Source: Motacilla alba alba
Lineage: Eukaryota > Chordata > Aves > Passeriformes > Motacillidae
Assembly (NCBI RefSeq): GCF_015832195.1
Contig: NC_052018.1
Coordinates: 32,578,115 to 32,642,114, forward strand
Direction of reading: 5' to 3'
Length of the DNA stretch: 64,000 bases
The translations under genes were made by a program, and so were the position numbers. A model generated the notes under the pieces. That model was not told the origin of the DNA. It searched no databases and saw nothing but the letters and a program-made list of their open reading frames with translations. This document shows positions 38,971-50,709 of this stretch, piece after piece. Each line of letters opens with the position of its first letter. Positions within the stretch are counted from its first letter, which is position 1.

Positions 38971-40650
38971 TCCACAGAAATCAACAAGATAACCCCACAC
39001 CTTTAGACAGAAACAGATCCCCAGATACAAGCCTTGACACTTTTCTTTCCCATGATATGTCAGGGCACAGCACAGGCCAGCTGGTAGCTGCCCAGTTTAA
39101 AAGCATCTCCCATGGGAAGCAGGATCAGCCCAGGATGGACCATTCCCATAATACCCTCTGGGAATCTGACAAAGGAAGGGGCTGCCCTTGGCCACACTAC
39201 CTCCAAGCTGTCACCTGAACTTCCAGGAAGGGGGACATTCTTGGGGCCCTGATGTTGTGCTTCATATACACCATCGGGCAGTGCCAGCGGGAGACTGCAC
39301 ACAGACAGGCAGAAAGCCTTTCCACGTAAAACACAGAAGCCAAAATGGAACTTCTGCTGCTCAGCTCTTTTCTATCTGTTCACCCTTTTCTTCCATAGGT
39401 ACTCATCTGTTAAGCTAACTGCTGCATTCCATCTATCTTTGTCTTGACAACTGTCACCCCCCATGAACAGTATCCATACTTCATGAGTGGAGAGGTTTTA
39501 CATAATTTTAGTTGCTATCTTAGGTCCTCCTCCTGAAAAGAACCTTACAGAGGCCCAGGATGCTAATTTCTCATGTGAGGACAAGCAACAAGAAAACTTG
39601 AGTAGTGAGTTTGTCATACAAGACACAAATGCAACCACAATCAGTACAAGACAACTTTCCAAGTCAAAAGCAAAGTGGCAAAGTGCTCCATGTTTAGGAG
39701 ATAGGCAGCATTTTCTGAAATGCCCATGTCCATGAAGGGTGTCCATAAGAGAGCAGTAGGAACCACAACAGGATTTGGAATTGGCAGCGACTCCTTCACA
39801 ACAGCTTCTCACATGCAAGTTTTACTCCCCTCTCAGAATGCTGTGAAGTGGCCTGGGACTCAGAATGTTGCTGTCATCTATCTTGAGATGGTGGAGCATC
39901 AGAAAATTTTGTCAACATGTGACCAAGGACAATATTGTGCTCAGAGAACAGCAAGCATTCAGCAAAGCATTGAGCTTTGACACCATCAAAGCAACTTCAG
40001 TCACAGGGCAACTGCTCAGCAAGTCTGATTCAATTGCAAATGTCCTGGCAAACAGCAGGATGCTAAATGCAGAGAGCCATGAGCCATTCAGTTCTTTGTA
40101 AATGGCCCATTTGCTGCAATAAAGAAATGAGGGTCAATAGGGAAGTGCTTTCCCTATTTATTTATTTAATTTTTCATAAGGCCAATTCATTCTGGACCAT
40201 TAGGTTACATATCCAACCAACCCTAGAATCATATCAGTTTCTTAGAATGCCCTCTATTTTTTGTATTGCTTTTAACAAATTTTTCTCTCTTTTATTACAT
40301 AAAACTGAAAAACCCACACAAGAGAATTTTTTCCTTCTCAAGTGCTATGAAAGCACAAATAACTATAACAATAAGCCAGATTTCTTGCTTCTGTAACTTC
40401 ATTGATTTAAAAGTGTTCAGATGCAGATAATCTGGGATAATAACTTATTTCAAGTGTGAGCAGATAAAACCACTAAACAAAAAGCTGCCATAATAGCAGC
40501 AGATTAACTATCACAATAGTTAGGACTAAAACTGTTCTTATTTATACCTACACAGAGTGATCCACCTTGAATCATTAGGTGAGCTGCTGTTTGGAAACCA
40601 GCCACAGATTTTTGATAACAGGGTACTTTTTGAGCTAACCTAAATAGAAG

Positions 40651-41061
40651 ATGCTCAGTGGAAACTCCTTCTCCTTCATGAAAACTAACAGAAGAGATAC
40701 CAGAGTAAGGTCACTATTTTCACCTCAGATGTGTTTATATTGGGCGTGGGCTTGTTTTTATTTTGGCTCTAGAAACAAGTGGAGTAAACAGCAGGAGTTT
40801 AGAGGTAATACATGCTTCATATCTTACCAAATTCTCCAGGTGCATCCAGGAATTTATCAAAAAATAGACTGTATGATCAGCCTCACCATCACGTCACTTG
40901 CACTTAAGTTGGATTTGGTATATGATTTTGTTGGTGTTGCCTTTGTATTCTGCTTACTTTTCTGTATGCTTGGATACTTGATGTGTGTTGTCCTTACTAA
41001 ACATATGCACAACAATCCAGGCTCAGGAGCATATTTTGGATGTGCTTTACTTTGCAGGTGA
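40651..41061 (+). CDS. unrecognised 136-codon open frame, probably not a gene
   Basis: ATG to TGA without homology that I recognise. The protein would have a hydrophobic stretch at about residues 92-115 (FVGVAFVFCLLFCMLGYL region), long enough for one membrane helix, and no N-terminal signal peptide. The frame lies in AT-rich DNA, a minus-strand frame overlaps its end, and there is no promoter or CpG signal. It is listed because it is the longest plus-strand frame outside the repeats. Chance is the more likely explanation. Confidence 0.1.
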   Translation: MLSGNSFSFMKTNRRDTRVRSLFSPQMCLYWAWACFYFGSRNKWSKQQEFRGNTCFISYQILQVHPGIYQKIDCMISLTITSLALKLDLVYDFVGVAFVFCLLFCMLGYLMCVVLTKHMHNNPGSGAYFGCALLCR

Positions 41062-42439
41062 TGGCTCAAGGTAAAGACACAGGCTGCTCCTGGAGAAGCT
41101 GTTAAAACTGCTTTGGCTAACATAGAGACCTGGAAGATGAGACTTTAATTCACATTGTTTATTCTGACCAAAAATCATTACTTCTGGGCAATTTTTCTGG
41201 CAAATTTGAAGGAAAAATGAAGGGATTTTGTACACAGCTACACACAACTACAATTGTTCACATTTTTGTACTGATGTTGGGAGTATTTTAATTAAAATTT
41301 TGTATGGGAAAGCTGTCTCATGTAAAGATCTTTTTGTGGGGTTAATTTTGCTCCCCCACAAACCCTCTGACTAAAGTGTGTTTATGCACTTTTTTTTTTC
41401 TCTAAATTAAATACAGATGATAATTGTAATGAATCACTGAAAAAATGGCTGTATCATTTGAAACTGTAATTAAGTGAAAAGTGTATTAGCCTTCAAAAAA
41501 CATTTGGATGGCTCTAAGTGTGCTGCCAAGGCTTAGCTTATTGCATTCCTGTGACCATGACTGATACTGAGGACCACGTTTTAGTGACATTCTAATGATT
41601 CATCATTGAGCATGTTCTGATGACTCGATATTCTGGCAGATGAAGTGGACTTGCAGAAAGATATTGTCTGGGGAAAAAGCCTTTAATAAGTTTGAATAAA
41701 ACCACAAAATTTTCAGAAAGATAGATGACTGTCATAATTTTTATATGTGTTGCACAATGTAATTGCTTTTTCATTGGTGTTGCCATTTTAAATCTGTGAA
41801 AATAGGATTCCATTTCACATGGGGAATCAAAGCTTAGGGACTGAAATGCCCTGTACCCAAATGTGCAGATTGAGTCATATTTTGTGGCTGCTGACAGAGA
41901 TTTCAAAGAGACATGCCCATGTCTTTTCCCAAAGCCACATGTGCCTGGCACTCATCCACCCCAGTCAGAAAGCTGAGGAGCAGCTTGGAAGTGAGAAAGA
42001 GGGAAGAAGAGAAGCAGAATTTTGCACCCAGGCAGGAGGAGGGTGATCAGAGCTCTGTAGGGTGATCAAATACCCAGTGGCACTGTGGCAAGGGTGTTGG
42101 ATGACTTAGTCCCTGCCATTCTGCTTGTGGGCATCTGGGTTGATCAGCCACTGCTCTCAGATCCCCCACCTGCACTCATGGGGGTGTCACTGGCCAAGAG
42201 TGTGCAACTGCAAACCTACTAGGAGGCAGAGAGCCTAGTTTTGGGAAGAGTCTGCACTCTAAGAGGGTGAATGGGAAAAGAGACATCATATTTCATCATC
42301 CTCAGCTTTGGACAGATGTTTGCAGTAATTAAACACACTGTTAGACACATTACCCAAAGTTCCCCTCAGACTAAATGAGGAAGTCGAGGTGCTCAACTAT
42401 AGTGGTAGAGAAAATTGCCATCCAAATATTTGTGCTAAA

Positions 42440-42965
42440 ATCATAATATTACAAAATTGCTTAGGTTGGAAAACACATTAAAGATCCCTGAGTCCAATTG
42501 TTAACCCAACACTGCCAAGTCCACCTCTAAACCATGTCCCTCCATGGTACTGGGACTTCACCACTTCCCTGAACAGCCTGTTCCAATGCCTGACAACCCT
42601 TTCTGTGAACAAAATTTTCTTGATGCCCAACCTAAATCCCCTCTAGCACAACTTGAGGTCATTTCCTCTTGTCCTATCTCTTGTTATGTGTGAGAAGAGA
42701 CCAAGCCCCACCTCACCACACCCTCTTTCAGGTAGTTGTAAAGAGCAAGAAGAGTCCCCCGAGCCTCCTTTTCTCCAGGCTAAACACCACCAGTTCCCTC
42801 AGCCACTCCTCATTAGACTTGTCCTGCAGACCCTTTCCCAGCTTCACCAACCTTGTTGCCCTTCTCTGAACACACTCCAGGACCTCAAAGTCCTTTTCAA
42901 AGTGAGGGGCCCAAAACTGGACACAGTACTCAAGGTGCACCCTCACTGTGCTGAGTACAGGAAGA
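42440..42965 (-). mobile_element. CR1 LINE 3' part, minus orientation
   Basis: The plus strand reads TTGCTTAGGTTGGAAAACAC, CCAACACTGCCAAGTCCACC, CATTTCCTCTTGTCC, CCTCCTTTTCTCCAGGCTAA, GCCCAAAACTGGACACAGTA and CTGTGCTGAGTACAGG, all in the order of a reverse-complemented avian CR1. The terminal ATTCTATG repeat is degraded, so the 3' boundary is approximate. It is 5'-truncated in ORF2. Confidence 0.93.
42728..42958 (-). pseudogene. CR1 ORF2 C-terminal remnant
   Basis: The best-preserved coding remnant of the window. The minus frame contains [18 protein letters not shown], then [19 protein letters not shown], then [17 protein letters not shown], the conserved end of CR1 reverse transcriptase (LEYCVQFW...VQRRATKLVKGLE...LEKRRLRGD). 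A small change in register follows LEKRRL. The open frame extends upstream to 43063 into unrelated DNA. The catalytic core is absent. Confidence 0.9.
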
Positions 42966-43062
42966 AAATGTGGTACAACACAGGAGCTATGCAGTAGGTA
43001 TTGATGTAGCTTCATAGAGCAATGGGCCATATTAAACGGACTGTTAAAAGAAATGGAGCACA

Positions 43063-43145
43063 TTAAATACAGTTAATATTGCTACTGCTTCTTCTACACA
43101 TGCATTCAGTGGTGCAGACAACGCCTTACACATGCTGTAAAAAAT
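43063..43145 (+). repeat. copy 1 of an imperfect direct duplication
   Basis: The order CATTAAATACAGTTAATATT, then GCTACTGCTTC, then CATGCATTCAGTGGTGCAGA recurs about 625 bp downstream. Similarity is good over the first 55-60 bp and weaker after that. The cause is unknown: local duplication, or two copies of an unrecognised old repeat. Confidence 0.6.
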
Positions 43146-43577
43146 GCATACCCCAAAGCTCACTACATTATCACTCCATAGTCATGTCTATGCTTTGCCC
43201 ACTTCTCCCTGATGTTGAAAAGGTGCTGAGAGCATCCAGCCTCCTGGGCTTCAGCTGCCAGGGCTCAGGGCCAGCACCCCATCAGCATAGCCAGGAGAAA
43301 CTCCCCTCTCAGGGGACACAGGCAGCCTGCAGGGTTGCTGTGGCTACAGCCCTCACTGCTTCCAGTGCATTGCCCATGTGTTGGACCTCCCAGTGCCACC
43401 ATGGTAGGCCAGTCTAGGGGACAATGGGGCCTGGGATGACTCCATTACTGGCTTTTTCCAGTCCTGCTTTCACTCTCAGCCCCCACAAGGCAGCCAGGGC
43501 CCTGATGTCTGTATTACAACAGCCTATGAAATTTGCTCTGTTATTTCTCTATTACTATACTACAGAATAAATTTTTT

Positions 43578-43599
43578 AAAAAAGAAAAGAAAAGAAAAT
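43578..43599. repeat. (GAAAA)n simple repeat
   Basis: AAAAAAG followed by AAAAG units over about 22 bp. Low-complexity DNA between the two copies of the direct duplication. Confidence 0.8.
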
Positions 43600-43687
43600 G
43601 CTGAGAATGTTATACCAAACTGCACTAACTTCCCTTGAAATGGTTGTAAATCTTGCTATCTTTTAACTCCATATAGTAGGCATAATA

Positions 43688-43770
43688 TTAAATAAAATTA
43701 ATATTGTTACTGCTTTCCCTATTCATGTATTCAGTAATGCAAACCTGCACCTTATTTGAAGCTATGTATA
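43688..43770 (+). repeat. copy 2 of an imperfect direct duplication
   Basis: The order TATTAAATAAAATTAATATT, then GTTACTGCTTTC, then CATGTATTCAGTAATGCAAA parallels copy 1 base for base, with scattered substitutions. That indicates shared origin and considerable age. Confidence 0.6.
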
Positions 43771-46409
43771 AATTTAATATACATACCATTACAACAAGGT
43801 CACTTTGGAGTAATCTGTTTGATTGATTCCAGGGAGGTGGTATGCAGAGGGAAAAAGTAATCCTGTATGGAACACACAATATCAACCTGAAAACAGCCTG
43901 TTTTCAAGTCAGAGTATATAAATGACAACTATTATAATTTCACTTATACCACACAGCTAAGCATTGGCTTGTTGCAGCTTTGCCAGTTATTTTCCATAAT
44001 AAATTAAATTCTCTTCAGGGCTGGCCTTCTTGCTGTGTTTGTCACTCCACTATCAGAATGCTTTACACACACAAAATCACCTCTTGGTTTTTGTCTTCAG
44101 ATGAATTCTTCTACCAGCTCCTCTACTTTGTGCTATCGAAACAATAACCTATCAATCAGGATGAAAAAATTTATGAAAAGAAGAAAGGACAAAGTAATAT
44201 TCTCTAGAACATTTCTCCTCAGCACAATATTGCAAACAAACACTGTGAGGCAACAGACAGCACAGAAAGGGAAATTTCCATTATAGTATGAGTGTGAACA
44301 AGATATCCAAGCAGGAAGCACAGGCTCCTTTGCTCTGAGCCCTGCACCATGCCAATATTTAGCTGGTGTTGGTCATCAATATTTAGGCCAGACAGAATAG
44401 GCTGATATTGAAATATTAGTATACTTGTGTTACAGCCATTGTATATTTTAAATATAAAATGGGCATTAAACTTTAGCAGAATCCAAGGCACCAACATATT
44501 CCTCTCTTCTGCCTAGCAAGCAAAGGCCACTGGGTGCTAGCTCAAACCCAGCAGCAGTGGAGCATCTCCTCAGACAAATACCTTATTTCAAAAACATTCC
44601 AAGGGAAAAGGAAGTCATTACAACATCTCATCAGTTGCTCCAGCAGATATTTGATCCAATTACGAAGAAAAAAACAAGCTCATTGTCCTGAATTTTAATT
44701 TGGTCAGCTGTCAGTTAGTAGATGTTAGTGTAAATGTTGAGACTCTCTCTGCCTCTTTACTCCTCACCTTAGCCCAAAAGAGAACTGTTGGGCAGGCAGT
44801 AGCTCCTCAGCACCCTGATGAGGTCTGTAAGGTGGACAGTGAGATAACAGTGGTTGAGGAGTGGGGAAACTGAGCAAGGATTTTCTCCCTTCATTATTTA
44901 TCACTTACATTGTACAGTGTGTTCATATATTCTGTCTTCTCTTAGCACTGGAAGGGGAAACAAAAGTTCTTAAATGATCAGAAAATCCTTTTTCATCACT
45001 GATCGAAAAATGCAGTCATATTTTCTACAGAAGATGAGTACAACAGGATCTGAGAGTACAATATATAGGAGATGAAACACAAAAGATAGACTTGGTGTTT
45101 GTGTTCTCTATTATGAGATTACAGCAAGCTGTTCTGTGTCGGTCCATTTTCTGCTGAGATCATGCACAAAAACATGAGTCAGGCCCAAGACTGAGGGTGG
45201 CAGATCATCTTGGGCTATTTTCGGACCTGCACCTAGATCTACTTTTTCCAACCACAAGTTGTCAAATTGGATACCTCCGTGAGGAGCTCTCATAGCTTTC
45301 CTCAGTCCTTGTTTTGTGCCTCAGCACTTTCCACAAATTACAGAAAACTTACCTGTTTTTCTCTGTTCATACTCCATCCACCCTGTCTCTTTTCTTCCAT
45401 ACTCAATTGTATTAGATTCCAAATCCCAGATTGTTTATGGTTCAGCCCTCCATCAACTTTTGCCATGAAATTGATCTTCCTGTGCAAGCTGTAATGTGTG
45501 GAGATTCTGTGGATGAATGACGCTAGCAGAAGTTTCTTCTTATATTGTTGGTATCAACATTTTTAAATGTATGCCTTTTGGTTTCCCACATCACTAGTTT
45601 GCTAATAGCAATTCTCCATCCATAACAATATTTTCCTCAAGAGCCCTTCTAGTGTGAACATCTTTAACTGCTTTTAAAAGCTTTTAGACTCTTCAGGCAA
45701 GTCATAAAGCACTCAAAATAATCTCCTCCTTTTAGAAAGCGTTTGTGGTGGACTAATATATTGCCTCAAACATGCTAATTACATCTGATAATGGTTGAGT
45801 ATTGCATTACAGGACAGGTGCCGCAAACTCAACAGTAGCACTCTACTTTTTGTGTTCCATCATGTTAATGAAAGCAATAAATCAATTACATGTTCCGAAC
45901 CTTGACTTGTCCCAGAAAAGGAAACTGCTAACAAAATTTAGCACATCCAGTTTAGAATTTCTCCCACATGGAAAGTTCTCTTCTCACTCTAGAAGGGTCT
46001 AAATTCTCCTTTCAGCGTAAAGGCAATCTTCCAAGATGCTGTGCATGCAATGGATCTGAATGTACCCTTTTTTGGGGAAAACAGAAACAGGTACACTATT
46101 CAGATTAATGATAGGGGAAACAGAGTCCTGAGATGAATAATACAAGGGACAGTTTGTTATGGAAGATGATTTCACAGAGATAATAGGAAACAAGGAAATG
46201 TCATTTCAGAAAGCCAGAAAAGTCTATTTTCCCTTTTGTGGTATAAACATGCAGAAAATTTCAGTCTCCAGAGGAAAAAAGTAATATGAAAGGACTTTAA
46301 AATATTGACATCTCATAGTCTTGAGAATGAAGACAAAATTAAGGCTAATGTTAAAAAGTCAAAGATCTAAATGACAGGAATTGGTGCTATGTCTCATTTG
46401 TCTAAGAGT

Positions 46410-46437
46410 ATTCAAGTCATTGCGATTCAAGTCATTG
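46410..46437 (+). repeat. short tandem duplication
   Basis: The 13-base word ATTCAAGTCATTG occurs twice, separated by two bases (CG). It is probably a small replication slippage product. Confidence 0.8.
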
Positions 46438-48405
46438 ATGATACATAACCCTGTTCTCTATAAGGTGTGTACACCTCACTCAGTAGGTACTGAACAGATA
46501 TTTCTCCTCTGAAGTTTTGGTATCCTTCCTTAACTGCTGTAGCACATACAGACATTCATTTGATGATGAAAAAGGTAATCAGAAATAGCTACTAGTAATA
46601 CCCCCACATCACTGGAAACTAAAATTGCAACTCTGAGAGGGACCAAAAGTTGGCCCACCCAGATTTTTAGTGTAAAATCTGGTCAGTATGCTGGATGACA
46701 AGGCCTTTAAGGCAATAAACCATAAAGGGCTGCAGGCATTAGCCTAGCATGGGCTGTCATGGAAAGCAATGAGAGTAACCAAGGTTCTCATTTCAATTGA
46801 ACAAGAACCTGAACACCTCTTACAGTTAACAGAGGAGTGATGAACCAGTTCTCTGGTCAGAGCCATTTTCATTTCAATGGGCCCTCTGCAAGAAACCTGT
46901 TTATGCAGAATTTGAGGAAATTAAGTAGATTCTTTGCTAAGGACTAAAGAGATATAGTGTACCACATCACAGAAAAACCTTTGGTTTGCTCTGTTAAACT
47001 TTTCTGCTAGCTGATCATGGTATCCCTAACTACTTGTTCTGACATCATGGCACATGGCTCCTACACATCTTCAGCTCTGAAGAGCTTTGAAGCAGGTCAG
47101 CTCACAGCATCAAATGGCAACGTCTGAGATAATGTCATTCAGTCTCTGTGAGGTCTTTGAGGAATGTACATGACTTATAGGTACAGCAGACACTACCAGT
47201 TGCAATACCTGAATTTCAGTTCCTGTTAACACAACGCTGCAATACTTTAGAGTATTTGTGATGCTTCTTTGTTGTTTTTTGTTATTTGAGCACTAACAAA
47301 GTGTGGCAGCAATACCAAGAAAAAAGACAGATATTACTTAGAGAACCTGATGTGACTACATTGTAAATTTTCTTCATAGTTGGCACAAAGAAGTTCCTAC
47401 AACGTTTCCCTCCATTTTTATTTTAAATAACCTCTTATATGTAGCATCCTTTAACCTTGAGGAAATTTGTCTAAGCATTTATTGAGGAATTTTTCCGTCT
47501 GCCCTGCCTTGTGCAAAGTTATTCCGTAAACAATTTGTTTTGATGGATGTGTACTGAGTACAGAGCAGCTTAGCAGGAAATGGGTTGGACACCTCTTACC
47601 AAATGAGTAAATGTCAGCAAAGTATAAAAAGACTTTTTGGTCTGGAAGACCATACAAAATTCTATTTATATTAATCACTGTGTTTGTTCAGCACCTGAAT
47701 GTGTGAGTTTAAAGGAATTTAGAGAAAGAAAACTCCCCTGGCTTACTATGACAGTAATAGCAATTACCAGCTACTGCAATTCAATAGCCGGTATTTTGAA
47801 ATGAGAGGTAACTGAAATTTTTACTTTTCCATTTGTTTTTTTAAAGGGTTCCTAAAATGCAGAGGTAAAACCTGTCCTTTCTGGTGTTATTATGCAGCTT
47901 GGAGAAGTAAATCAGGTGTTTTATTAAACCTTAGCCAACACAAATATATCATCACTGAGGAATTCTATGAATGCATACATTAACATTTCTATAAATTGTG
48001 TGACATTTTAAGAACATTCTGGCAAGATTTTGAAAAAGTAGGAGGCTTATTGAGATGGTCTGGAAGTATAAGGGTGACCTGATTCTGTTTTCTGGAAGAC
48101 ACAGAAGTAAGGCATATACAACAGAGGTAAAAAAACCATGGTAAAAATCAAAAGCCTGACTTTGGTTTTTGAGTTTTAATTTTAGTTTCATTGTTAGAAA
48201 AACTTAGACAGAGTACCTGTTTCTCTCAGCCACCTCAAAATCTGCCTATCTGATGCCAGTGGTAATCTGTGTAAGATACTGCTTTTAGCTGTCATTTTTG
48301 GAGGTGCTCAAAAGACTTGGACTCAACTAGCTAAAGCAAAGACTCCTTAAACAGAGGGCAAAAGGAAAGGAAGAAATGAGAAGAGGGTTGGGAAGCTGGG
48401 AAGCC

Positions 48406-48410
<5 letters not shown>

Positions 48411-48441
<31 letters not shown>
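48411..48441 (+). repeat. 31-base poly(A) run
   Basis: An uninterrupted run of 31 A, the longest homopolymer in the window. No AATAAA and no recognisable retroposed sequence precede it, so a transcript tail is not supported. Its exact length may be uncertain because of sequencing error or polymorphism. Confidence 0.9.
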
Positions 48442-48442
<1 letters not shown>

Positions 48443-50079
48443 CAGTGCATTAGTGGATTAGGTTTGCTGCAGAACTTGTAACTTTCAAAAGGTATCTGGC
48501 AGCCAGACCAACCTGACAGAGATCCTGGTGTGATTTGCTTTCTCCCTTTTGGACTGTCAGGCCATGACATTTCTGAGAGTCAGAATGATAATGGCGCAGC
48601 GGTATTAATATAGCGGGCTCTAGAGTCCTAGGTACAACTGTGATACTCACTTGTCTTAGCTTCATACCTTACTTGTATCCAAATCAAATTGTGATCGTTC
48701 AGAATAGCCACTTGCTCATTATTTTGTTCACTAATTGACCCTCCTTCTAAGTTGGGCAAAGTTAATGAGTTTCTGTGTTCGCACATCCCCTACTTACAAG
48801 TGCAATCTCAGCATTGCCATTCTCCTGACAAATGCAAAAGTCTTTGATTTATTAGATTAATTCCATTTTTCTGCCTTTGGCAACCTTTTATAAACATTTC
48901 TCTGTGAAGGGATCAACTTCATTTCTGTTGCTGGAACAGCTCCTCTGAGCTGTGTGCTGAATGCCTCCCCACTTTGCTGTACTTGGCATGCAAGAGAAGC
49001 GAACTGACTGGGACACAATTCCAGGATATTTGTGTCTGGGGAGCTAAGTGTAATTAGACACATTGTTCTGAACAGAGCTTATGCTACATCTCCACCTTAC
49101 CTTTTCCTTAAGACTATCCTCAAGAGGGCATTAGGACAACTGAGATTCACTTTCCAAGACACAGCCCTGCTTGGGATAGGAGGTTTCACATAACCCGAAT
49201 TGGGAAAGAAACTTCACTGGTTAGCAGGACAATTCATGAGCATTTCCACACTGATCCTCTTTCCCCCACACCTGCAAACTTATCTCCAAACTGATTTGTA
49301 GGTTCTGACACATAGCAATAAAATCAACTCGGTGAAGATAACTTGACATGAAGCCTGCAATAACCAAGAGCCTTAATTTATTGCATCCCTTGTCAGTGCA
49401 TTGCTGTTTTAAAACTCTTATTGTATCATACACACACCAGCTAATAATATACTGATTCATATTAGCTACCTTAGAAATATATGTGGCAATTTTATACATT
49501 GCAATAATGGCTTCCACTTCACAAAAAGCCTCCCTACCTAGGAGGTAGAAGCAGAGACACTCCGAACCAAAACAATAACCATTTTTCAGAGATGACAGCT
49601 GTAGTGCATCCAGTCAAATAAAGACAATCCTGGAGATAAAGCACAAGCTGAGCCCAAAAAGGGCAAAGACTTGCTCTACATCAAAGCTCAGTCCAATCTG
49701 CTTTCTGGAATGGTTCAGGCAGCTGACCAGCTATCCCAGGCATGACAGGGGTAGTGCTTTGCAACAATGATAGATGGGCCCATCCAGCCAAGCTACCATG
49801 CTTGTAGGAGACCTTGCAGGTTCTGAGACTTTATCTTCAGGCAATTTCTCTAGTAACAACAATAGTACAGTAACTTTACCTTGGTCTTTCTGCTTTAGTT
49901 AAATTCAGAATAGGTGAAGCCAATTTTGTTCCGGCCAACCCAAAATCAATCCCAGCAGGTAGCACTGTTCCCTCAATATCAAATGACTTTCCTTCCTCTA
50001 GACTACTTACCAATTTCCTTCCATACTCTTTCTAGTGTTTGTCTAAATAGAAATCTCCTGGCTTTCATTATGGAATCCT
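48442..50079. other. unique DNA, no gene seen
   Basis: No repeat recognised. The first 220 bp hold more CpG than the surroundings (GGCGCAGCGG, ATAGCGGGC near 48594-48617) and a 71-codon minus frame without domains. The remainder has short opposing frames only. Confidence 0.5.
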
Positions 50080-50190
50080 AGAATCATAGAATATGCTGGG
50101 TGGAAAGGGACCCATCAGGATCTTCAAGCATTTCTTGAACTCAGACAGGCTTGGTGCTCTGATCAGTTCCCTGGGGAGCCTGTTCCAGTT
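50080..50190 (-). mobile_element. short CR1 3' end, minus orientation
   Basis: The plus strand reads GAATCCTAGAATCATAGAAT, then GCTGGGTGGAAAGGGACCC, then ATCAGGATCTTCAAGCATTT, then a CTGGGGAGCCTGTTCCAGTT segment. This is the 3' terminus of an avian CR1 of a different subfamily from its neighbours (GAATATGCTGGGTGG rather than GGCTGGAAGAGACC). It carries an internal deletion and no coding sequence. Confidence 0.88.
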
Positions 50191-50621
50191 CCAAGGAGAG
50201 GGATTTTATACTTGATTATGCTCCCTCTATTCTTGATCATGCTCCCAGTCTGTCTCTGAAAAGCATAATAATTTTGCAGATTATCATATCAAGCACTGAA
50301 AAATGCCTCTGATTTCCTACTGAGCTGCTACTGTTGTTCACCCTGAGCATCTGATCTCTAGGTGCCCAAATATGGGGCTTGACTTAATGATATGAATGTT
50401 GTAACAAATTATAAAGGACAATGACAGTATTTTTAATGTATGAAGGGTGTTTTGGCAGGCAGACTTAGTGCTGTGCATTGTTATATGAGCTCTTGGCCTT
50501 CAGGAATAGTCAGTGATTTGGAGATGATAGGGAAAGAGACAAACAAGGCAGCCAGAAAACTGGCACAATGTTTCTTCTTGAGGGTGATTCTGAAACAATG
50601 GAAGTTCCCAGAGGACATCAG

Positions 50622-50709
50622 TGAAGTGGAGGAAAGGGGAAGGAGGATGGCGTGGAAGGAGAGAGAGAGGAAAAAGAAGAAGGGAGAGGGAGGAAAGGAA
50701 GAAGAAATG
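50622..50709 (+). repeat. purine-rich low-complexity tract
   Basis: About 88 bp, nearly all A and G on the plus strand (GAAGTGGAGG, GGGGAAGGAGG, GAGAGAGAGG, AAGAAGAAGG). It encodes the charged end of a plus frame at 50440-50760, an artefact of composition. Confidence 0.85.

Larger units (their letters stand above)
37395..42439. other. unique DNA with A-rich tracts, no confirmed gene
   Basis: Contains two A-rich tracts (listed), a chain of overlapping plus-strand open frames at 39487-40396, and a 136-codon plus frame at 40651-41061 with one hydrophobic stretch. None matches a protein family I recognise. The patch at 39050-39350 is more GC-rich than its flanks but has no CpG-island character. 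Confidence 0.45.
42966..48410. other. unique DNA with a local duplication, no confirmed gene
   Basis: Holds an imperfect direct duplication (43063-43145 and 43688-43770) around a GC-rich patch (43200-43510), a GAAAA simple repeat, and a small tandem repeat at 46410-46437. Open frames are short; a 61-codon minus frame at 45111-45293 looks somewhat protein-like but is unrecognised. The rest is AT-rich and featureless. Confidence 0.5.

Noticed and set aside
42728..43063. 111-codon minus frame considered as a gene
   Set aside because: Its core is the C-terminus of CR1 ORF2 reverse transcriptase and it extends upstream only by chance. Annotated as a LINE remnant.
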